From: Synechococcaceae bacterium WBB_10_009
GTDB taxonomy: Bacteria; Cyanobacteriota; Cyanobacteriia; PCC-6307; Cyanobiaceae
Length of the DNA stretch: 10,755 bases
Assembly (NCBI GenBank): GCA_010030955.1
Contig: RHBP01000055.1
Location: 1-10,755 of the forward strand
Direction: 5' to 3'
Part shown: piece by piece, positions 6,819 through 10,755 of the stretch
Layout: each line of letters starts with the position of its first letter
Numbering within the stretch: the stretch's first letter is position 1
The notes under the pieces: generated by a model
Database searches by the model: none
What the model saw: only the letters and a program-made list of their open reading frames with translations
Told to the model about the DNA's origin: nothing
Translations under genes and position numbers: made by a program

Positions 6819-7541
6819 ATGCTCTCCGGACCCCCTGTCACCACCACGGTCAGCGCCGACCAGTTGCTGGAGCGTTTCCTCGCCGCCAACCCCCGGCAGC
6901 GCCGCAGCCTGTTGACCCAGGTGGAGCAGCGGGCTGAGGAGCTGCGTCCCCTGTTGGCCGACCAGCTCGACCGCCTCGATGCCACCGGAGACGACTGGGC
7001 CGCCGGCACCCTGGTGCAGCTGTTGGCCGCTGGGGGCGATGCGTTGGCCGAGGCCTTTTGGCGGCGCTGCCCCGATGGCTGGCTTGCCGTGGGCAGCGCC
7101 CAAGGGCTCGACTACGCCCCCCTGCAGCGGGCCTTGATTCAGCGCGATTTTGAGGAGGCCGACCGGCTCACCAGCACCCATTTGCGGCAGCTGGCCGGGG
7201 CCGATGCCGAGGCCCGCGGCTACGTGTACTACTCCGAGGTGCCCCCCATGGCGGCGGCCGATCTGGAGAGCCTGGACCGGCTGTGGGTGGTCTATTCCCA
7301 GGGCCGCTTCGGCTTCTCCGTGCAGTTGCGGCTGCTGCGCAGCCTCGCCGGCCGCTGGGACCAGCTCTGGCCCCGCATCGGCTGGAAGCAGGGTGGCCTC
7401 TGGACCCGCTACCCCAAGGCCTTCACCTGGTCGCTGGAGGCGCCGGAGGGGCATTTGCCCCTGGTGAACCAACTGCGGGGGGTGCGGTTGATGGATGCCT
7501 TGCTCAGCCATCCCGCCCTGCAGCGGCGGGTGTCGGCCTGA
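6819..7541 (+). CDS. gun4: GUN4 protein, porphyrin-binding activator of Mg-chelatase
   Basis: GUN4 binds protoporphyrin IX and Mg-protoporphyrin IX and stimulates the ChlH/ChlI/ChlD magnesium chelatase at the entry to chlorophyll synthesis. The 240-residue product has the two-part plan of cyanobacterial GUN4: a helical N-terminal domain (about 1-90) and the GUN4 core (about 96-225). The core carries LDYAPLQRALIQRDFEEAD (97-115), the signature DRLWVVYSQGRFGFSVQ (153-169) and EAPEGHLPLVNQL (207-219), where the porphyrin-binding cleft and its covering loop lie in solved structures. The length is close to Synechocystis Gun4 (about 233 aa). The ATG at 6819 is the first in frame; no clear Shine-Dalgarno is seen. 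It is divergent from mnmH and followed 75 bases later by an RsbW-like gene on the same strand. Confidence 0.95.
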   Translation: MLSGPPVTTTVSADQLLERFLAANPRQRRSLLTQVEQRAEELRPLLADQLDRLDATGDDWAAGTLVQLLAAGGDALAEAFWRRCPDGWLAVGSAQGLDYAPLQRALIQRDFEEADRLTSTHLRQLAGADAEARGYVYYSEVPPMAAADLESLDRLWVVYSQGRFGFSVQLRLLRSLAGRWDQLWPRIGWKQGGLWTRYPKAFTWSLEAPEGHLPLVNQLRGVRLMDALLSHPALQRRVSA

Positions 7542-7575
7542 TCACACCCCTGCGGCGCCGCCGCTGTTGCAGGCG

Positions 7576-7588
7576 TAGGGTCGAAGGG
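7576..7588 (+). promoter_or_regulatory. Promoter-like 13-mer upstream of the RsbW-like gene
   Basis: TAGGGTCGAAGGG lies 28 bases before the ATG at 7617. TAGGGT fits a loose TANNNT -10 box. The same 13 bases occur on the - strand at 8936-8924 in front of another small gene. No clear -35 is visible, so this is a suggestion only. Confidence 0.3.
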
Positions 7589-7616
7589 CACCCGATGGGA
7601 CCCGGCGGCGGCAACC

Positions 7617-8009
7617 ATGGCCATGCGTTGGGCTGACTTCATCACCCCATCGACCTTGCAGTTGGCACCGTTGCTGGAGCTGCTGCTGGAGCCGATCAAC
7701 CGCTCGCCGCAGTTGGGCAACCTGCAGCTCGGTTTGCAGGAGGTGTTGGTGAATGCCGTGCGCCATGGCAACGGCAACGACCCCGGCAAATGCTTGCGGG
7801 TGCGTCGCATCGTCACCCCCCGCTGGCTGGTGTTTCAGGTGCAGGATGAGGGCGCTGGCCTGCCGCCCCAGGGTCGCGGTCACGCGTTGCCGGAGGCCGT
7901 GGATGCCGCTTGCGGCCGCGGCCTCTACCTCATCCACCAGTGCTTCGAGGACGTGCGCTGGAGCCGCCGCGGCAACCGCGTGCAGGTGGCGGTGCGCCGC
8001 GCCGCCTGA
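7617..8009 (+). CDS. ATP-binding protein of the RsbW/SpoIIAB anti-sigma factor type
   Basis: This 130-residue single-domain protein has the GHKL (HATPase_c) fold typical of anti-sigma kinases such as RsbW and SpoIIAB. Visible motifs are the N box QEVLVNAVRHGN (41-52, with Glu42 and Asn46), the G1 box DEGAG (77-81) and the G2 box GRGLYLIHQ (100-108). The nucleotide-binding residues are therefore intact. Proteins of this type bind a sigma factor or another partner and phosphorylate a STAS-domain antagonist; no STAS protein, PP2C phosphatase or sigma factor is encoded in the window, so its partner is unknown. Two ATG codons (7617, 7623) are possible starts; neither has a good ribosome-binding site. 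It follows gun4 by 75 bases and ends four bases before a convergent gene. Confidence 0.88.
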   Translation: MAMRWADFITPSTLQLAPLLELLLEPINRSPQLGNLQLGLQEVLVNAVRHGNGNDPGKCLRVRRIVTPRWLVFQVQDEGAGLPPQGRGHALPEAVDAACGRGLYLIHQCFEDVRWSRRGNRVQVAVRRAA

Positions 8010-8021
8010 CGGCTCAGCGGC
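8001..8021. terminator. Hairpin spanning two convergent stop codons
   Basis: GCCGC-C-TGA-CGGC-TCA-GCGGC forms an 8-bp stem with one bulged C and a four-base loop. The two stop codons, TGA at 8007-8009 on the + strand and its mirror at 8014-8016 on the - strand, pair with each other. It could act as a bidirectional transcript end, but no T-run follows on either side. Confidence 0.35.
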
Positions 8022-8310
8022 CGTGCTGCGGGCAGCCCGGGTCGCGCAGCTCCCCCTGCAACCAGCCCAGGGCCTGCTGCACCATCGGCGTGGCCTCGCC
8101 GTTGTTCACCAGCTGCACCAGGGCCGCCGCCAGCAGCTCGGCGGCGCGGCGCCGGGGCTGTCCCTTGAGCGCATGCCACTGGCGATCGTCGATGCTCAGC
8201 AGACGGGCCAGGGCTTCGCTGGCCTCCTGGCTGCCCTCCGGCCATGGGCTGGGGCGGGATTGCGGCGGCGCGGGCGGCTTCACTGGACGAACGGTGGCTC
8301 CGGCGGCCAT
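8014..8310 (-). CDS. Small cyanobacterial protein of unknown function
   Basis: Taking the ATG at 8310 gives 98 residues. The first 25 or so are Pro-rich and poorly conserved in appearance (VRPVKPPAPPQSRPSPWPEG); the rest is a helical, charged core: EALARLLSIDDRQWHALKG, RRAAELLAAALVQLV and VQQALGWLQGELRDPGC. From memory this resembles a short family found only in cyanobacteria (possibly the one called DUF6439), but I could not check this. There are no membrane segments and no catalytic motifs that I recognise. The frame stays open upstream to a TTG at 8370 and could also start at a GTG at 8283. Its ATG is only nine bases from the ATG of the divergent + strand gene, so one of the two starts may be misplaced. 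It is convergent with the RsbW-like gene. Confidence 0.7.
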   Translation of the reverse strand: MAAGATVRPVKPPAPPQSRPSPWPEGSQEASEALARLLSIDDRQWHALKGQPRRRAAELLAAALVQLVNNGEATPMVQQALGWLQGELRDPGCPQHGR

Positions 8311-8319
8311 CCTGACGCC

Positions 8320-8592
8320 ATGCAGCAGCGGCCGCGCTCCCCCCACACGCCCATCCGTTGGTTGCACCAACTGGGCGGCGTGATGGCGCAGGTGGCACGG
8401 GCGGAGCGCTTGCCCTCCCGTGATGACAGCCTGCAGGCGCGGCGGTTGCGGCAGCGGATGGCCCTGGCCCAGCGCTTGCTCGACCCCCTGCCCTCGCCCC
8501 TGCGGGCCACCGGCCCGCTCGAGCGCGGCGTCTGGCAGGCCCTGCGCTGGGGAGGACTGGGGCTGTTGCTGAGCCTTTGGCTGCGGCGTTAG
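8320..8592 (+). CDS. Small protein with a C-terminal membrane anchor, function unknown
   Basis: This 90-residue product has a basic N terminus, a charged helical middle (QARRLRQRMALAQRLLDPLPS) and a hydrophobic C-terminal segment (WGGLGLLLSLWL, about 77-88) ending in two arginines. It reads as a tail-anchored or membrane-associated protein, possibly an orphan cyanobacterial family. No named family is recognised. The ATG at 8320 is nine bases from the divergent gene's start; a GTG/ATG pair at 8380/8383 (GGVMAQVARAERL) would give a 70- or 69-residue form and leave room for a divergent promoter. No Shine-Dalgarno is seen at 8320. Its TAG overlaps the TAA of the convergent gene by sharing TTAG. 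Confidence 0.6.
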   Translation: MQQRPRSPHTPIRWLHQLGGVMAQVARAERLPSRDDSLQARRLRQRMALAQRLLDPLPSPLRATGPLERGVWQALRWGGLGLLLSLWLRR

Positions 8593-8852
8593 GCCGCCGG
8601 TTCCATGGCCGCGGGGCCCGCCTCGGGCTCCGGTTGCAGATCCACCCGGGCGCCGCTGAGCCGTGGCGGCGGGGCCGTCTGGGCTAGCCGCTCGCCGCGC
8701 AGCCAGGCGTTGTGCAGGGCGCGGCGCCGTTGATCCTCCGCCAACACCAGCCGATCCGCGGCGGAGACAGGGCTTTCGCCCGGCAGCACCGGGGTGCGCA
8801 AACAGATGCCAAAGCCGTGGGCCTCCACCTGCAGCTGCCCCTCCATCAGCAC
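8589..8852 (-). CDS. Small conserved-looking protein, 5' end uncertain (possible frameshift)
   Basis: The frame from a GTG at 8852 (or ATG at 8846) gives 87 or 85 residues with no recognised domain: MEGQLQVEAHGFGICLRTPV, then SAADRLVLAEDQRRRALHNAW, then a Pro/Ala-rich tail. Neither start has a ribosome-binding site. The frame stays open 27 codons further upstream, to a TAG at 8936-8934, and that stretch also reads like protein (GQSLQRALAHWTFQTVLMEG), yet it has no ATG, GTG or TTG. An ATG at 8899 sits in another phase and ends after 17 codons at a TGA overlapping the ATG at 8846. One extra base just after 8899 would join that ATG to the main frame and give 103 residues. So this may be an intact gene with a sequence error, a fresh frameshift, or a shorter gene coupled to a leader. 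Confidence 0.55.
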   Translation of the reverse strand: MLMEGQLQVEAHGFGICLRTPVLPGESPVSAADRLVLAEDQRRRALHNAWLRGERLAQTAPPPRLSGARVDLQPEPEAGPAAMEPAA

Positions 8853-8923
8853 GGTCTGGAAGGTCCAGTGAGCCAGCGCACGCTGAAGGGATTGGCCATG
8901 CCCGGGCGCTGCGGCGGATCCGA

Positions 8924-8936
8924 CCCTTCGACCCTA
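8924..8936 (-). promoter_or_regulatory. Promoter-like 13-mer upstream of the small - strand gene
   Basis: Read on the - strand, TAGGGTCGAAGGG lies 24 bases before the ATG at 8899. The same 13 bases precede the RsbW-like gene at 7576-7588, also with TAGGGT as a possible -10 box. In both places the downstream ATG is followed by GCC. The position supports 8899 as the real start site of the small gene. No -35 is clear. Confidence 0.3.
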
Positions 8937-8966
8937 TGGGGGTGGCCGCTGGCTGGGCTGGCTTTG

Positions 8967-10022
8967 TCAGCGCTTGGTGGCACTCCAGACGCGGGTCATC
9001 AGGTGGGAGCTGGCGCGAATGCCACTGAAACCGGCCTGCTCGAGCCGGCCATCGATGCCGTCGCTGATGTAATCGCGGTAGTAGGGCTCGTGGAACACGC
9101 GGCGGAAATTGTCCATGGCCGCCTCGAACTGGGGCGAATCCGCCAGCTGCACCGAATCGGCCAGCACCAACGTGCCGCCGGGCTCCAGCACCCGGAAGCA
9201 GTCGTTGAGCACCGCCTGGCGGGCCTCACCGGGCAGTTCGTGCAGCAGGAACACGCAGGTCACCGCTTGCATGCTGCCGCTGGCGAACGGCAGCTGTTCG
9301 GCGTTGCCCTGCACCAGTTGGGGCAGTTCGCTGGGGAGTTGGCTGAGCCAACGGTTGGCCTGGCGCAGATAGGCGGCGGAGAGGTCGAGGCCCACCAGCT
9401 GGGCCTGCGGCAGCGCCGCCCGCAGCTGGCGCAACATGCGGCCGGTGCCGGTGGCCACATCAAGCACCCGCAGCTGGCTGGCCGGACGGCCCTCAAAGGC
9501 CCGCAGCCCCTCGATCAACGGCCGAATCACCCGGCGCCGCATGGGGTCGGCGGTGCCGTTGAACAGGATCTCCACCTGCAGGTCGTAGAGCGAGGCGGAA
9601 TGGTCGCTCAGGTAGCCATCGGTCTGGTGGTGGAAGTTCTGGAGGTAGTAGTCGGGATAGTCCTCGCTCTGCACCTCCTGCGGCAGGTCGTGCACGTTGC
9701 GTTCGCTGCGCCGGGTCCAGGTGCTGGGCATGTCCAGCCAGACCAAGGGGTAGCGGGCTGCCCAATCCAGCCATGGCCCGTCGAACAGCAGGCTGGTGGG
9801 ATAGAGGCCCTGCTCGGCCTCCTGCCAGTCGAGCTCCAGCAGGGCGGTGTTGGCGGCCTGCAGCTGCTTGAGCATCTGCGAAGGAATGGGCCGCGTTTTG
9901 GGGGCACCGGCCGGGGCCACCAGCTCCATCAGCTTGGTGCTCACCTCCTTGTGGGCCACCCCCATCAGGCTCTTGCCCCCCTGCAGGGCCTGGTAAGCGA
10001 GCTTGGTGAGGGTGTCGGCCAT
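8967..10022 (-). CDS. Class I SAM-dependent methyltransferase (UbiE/COQ5-like domain)
   Basis: This 351-residue protein has a Rossmann-type methyltransferase domain in its second half: motif I VLDVATGTGR (186-195), LVGLDLS (209-215) with the acidic residue expected to hold the ribose of S-adenosylmethionine, NAEQLPFASGSMQAVTCVFLLHEL (240-263), and RVLEPGGTLVLADS (277-290). The first 180 residues are not part of the standard fold: MADTLTKLAYQALQGGKSL, a Trp/Tyr-rich stretch PWLDWAARYPLVWLDMPSTW (83-102) and EDYPDYYLQNFHHQTDGYLS (120-139). Similar two-part proteins are, as far as I recall, common in cyanobacteria and plastids, with unknown substrate. The ATG at 10022 was preferred over the longer frame because the N terminus then looks native. 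It is not MenG, which is much shorter. It follows the glnA terminator and so should have its own promoter in 10023-10093, though I could not identify one. Confidence 0.88.
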   Translation of the reverse strand: MADTLTKLAYQALQGGKSLMGVAHKEVSTKLMELVAPAGAPKTRPIPSQMLKQLQAANTALLELDWQEAEQGLYPTSLLFDGPWLDWAARYPLVWLDMPSTWTRRSERNVHDLPQEVQSEDYPDYYLQNFHHQTDGYLSDHSASLYDLQVEILFNGTADPMRRRVIRPLIEGLRAFEGRPASQLRVLDVATGTGRMLRQLRAALPQAQLVGLDLSAAYLRQANRWLSQLPSELPQLVQGNAEQLPFASGSMQAVTCVFLLHELPGEARQAVLNDCFRVLEPGGTLVLADSVQLADSPQFEAAMDNFRRVFHEPYYRDYISDGIDGRLEQAGFSGIRASSHLMTRVWSATKR

Positions 10023-10093
10023 GGGCGAGCGCCGCTGTTGCGAATGCCTCCCATTCCAACGGATCCGTGGCTCCAACGCGGCCCTGCCCCATG

Positions 10094-10120
10094 AAAAAGG
10101 CCCCGGACCATGCCGGAGCC
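10094..10120 (-). terminator. Rho-independent terminator of glnA
   Basis: On the - strand GGCTCCGG-CATGGT-CCGGGGCC forms an 8-bp stem with one G-U pair and a six-base loop, followed directly by TTTTT. It starts about 40 bases after the glnA stop. A second small hairpin (GGCCA, 3-base loop, TGGCC) at 10126-10138 lies just before it. This is the only textbook intrinsic terminator in the window. Confidence 0.88.
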
Positions 10121-10159
10121 ATGCGGGCCAACGTGGCCAGGGTCGGGGACGACGGCCGC

Positions 10160-10755
10160 TCAGGCGTCGTAGTACATGGTGTACTCGTGGGGGTGGGGCC
10201 GCTGGCGCAGCTGCTGCACCTCCTCGTACTTGAGGGCGATCCAGTTGTCGATGAAGTCTTCGGTGAAAACACCACCGGCCAGCAGGTACTCGTGGTCGGC
10301 CTTGAGGGCCTCCAGCGCACCGTTGAGGGAGGCGGGCACGGTGGAAATCTTGGCCAGCTCCTCGGCGGACAGTTCGAACAGGTCGACGTCGGTGCCGTCG
10401 CCCGGGTCAATCTGGTTCTTGATGCCGTCGATTCCGGCCATCAGCATGGCGGCGAAGCCCAGGTAGGGATTGGAGAGGGCGTCGCCGGAGCGGAACTCGA
10501 GGCGCTTGGCCTTGGGGTTCATGCCGGTGAGCGGAATGCGCACGGCGGCGGAACGGTTGCCCTGGGAATACACCAGGTTCACCGGGGCTTCAAAACCGGG
10601 CACCAGACGCTTGTAGCTGTTGGTGGTGGGGTTGGTGAAGGCCAGGAAGCTGGGGGCATGCTTTAGCAGGCCACCGATGTACCAGCGGGCGGTCTGGGAG
10701 AGGTTGGCGTAGGTGCCTTCGCCCCAGAACAGGGGTTGGCCGCCCTTCCAGAGGC
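10160..10755 (-). CDS. glnA: Glutamine synthetase, type I (C-terminal part)
   Basis: Only the last 197 codons of this roughly 470-residue enzyme are in the window; the 5' end is beyond 10755. GSI is a dodecamer that makes glutamine from glutamate, ammonia and ATP and is the main entry of nitrogen in cyanobacteria. The family signature is plain: KHAPSFLAFTNPTTNSYKR, LVPGFEAPVNLVYSQGNRS, AVRIPLTG and the C terminus RPHPHEYTMYYDA. In E. coli the adenylylated tyrosine lies in NLYDLPPEE; here the aligned stretch is DLFELSAEE, with Phe at codon 10378-10376, so this copy cannot be adenylylated there. That fits known cyanobacterial control by small inactivating factors (GifA/GifB) instead of GlnE. 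A strong terminator follows. NtcA-type promoter sites, if any, would lie outside the window. Confidence 0.97.
   Translation of the reverse strand, partial: LWKGGQPLFWGEGTYANLSQTARWYIGGLLKHAPSFLAFTNPTTNSYKRLVPGFEAPVNLVYSQGNRSAAVRIPLTGMNPKAKRLEFRSGDALSNPYLGFAAMLMAGIDGIKNQIDPGDGTDVDLFELSAEELAKISTVPASLNGALEALKADHEYLLAGGVFTEDFIDNWIALKYEEVQQLRQRPHPHEYTMYYDA

Noticed and set aside
6752..7009. N-terminal extension of mnmH into gun4
   Set aside because: The extra 86 codons overlap gun4 on the opposite strand and are Arg/Ser-rich without family similarity. The GTG at 6751 has a well-placed GGAGG.
7542..7616. Terminator after gun4
   Set aside because: The region is GC-rich with short self-complementary bits but no stable stem followed by a T-run, so read-through into the RsbW-like gene is possible.
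8712..10094. 460-codon open frame on the + strand across the methyltransferase
   Set aside because: It is antisense to a gene with clear SAM-binding motifs and has shadow-like composition.
1..10755. Mobile element, CRISPR, defence or secondary-metabolite system
   Set aside because: No transposase, integrase, long terminal inverted repeats, regularly spaced repeats or biosynthetic modules were seen. All large genes are housekeeping or photosynthetic.
1..10755. HIP1 palindromes (GCGATCGC), common in many freshwater cyanobacteria
   Set aside because: By eye I found only partial matches such as GCGATCGA near 5374, none complete, so I do not annotate any.

Overview
The window looks like a core chromosomal segment of a GC-rich unicellular picocyanobacterium of the Cyanobium / marine Synechococcus group. 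It carries two photosynthesis-specific genes (psb28 for photosystem II, gun4 for chlorophyll synthesis). Its glnA is a cyanobacterial-type glutamine synthetase I. The genes are tightly packed and have strongly GC-biased codon use (CTG, GCC and CAG dominate). The organism assignment is inferred from protein resemblance and composition; no marker gene was compared.

Layout. (1) Positions 1-3190, + strand: the 3' end of pdhB, then secD, secF and a 65-aa two-helix membrane protein. They are joined by a 1-nt gap, a TGATG overlap and an ATGA overlap, so they very probably form one transcriptional unit. (2) Positions 3195-6751, - strand, read right to left: mnmH/selU, psb28 and two tandem AI-2E/PerM-family membrane proteins, with gaps of 48 nt, 7 nt and a 4-nt overlap. 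(3) Positions 6819-8009, + strand: gun4, divergent from selU, followed by an RsbW-like ATP-binding protein. (4) Positions 8014-8852: three small genes of unknown function in alternating orientation (-, +, -). The last has a damaged or misplaced 5' end. (5) Positions 8967-10022, - strand: a class I SAM methyltransferase with a long N-terminal extension. (6) Positions 10160-10755, - strand: the C-terminal 197 codons of glnA, with a clear intrinsic terminator after it.

No stretch over 300 bases lacks a gene. The longest gaps are 10023-10159 (glnA terminator) and 8853-8966. I saw no tRNA, rRNA, CRISPR array, insertion sequence, toxin-antitoxin or defence gene, and no sign of horizontal transfer.

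Functions. Central metabolism (PDH, GS), protein export (SecDF), photosystem II assembly (Psb28) and chlorophyll synthesis (GUN4) sit side by side, which is ordinary for a streamlined picocyanobacterial genome. I find no convincing novel system. The points most worth checking are the suspected one-base frameshift in the small gene at 8589-8899, a 13-bp promoter-like element shared by two intergenic regions, three tail-to-tail gene junctions with almost no spacer, and the two AI-2E paralogues downstream of psb28.
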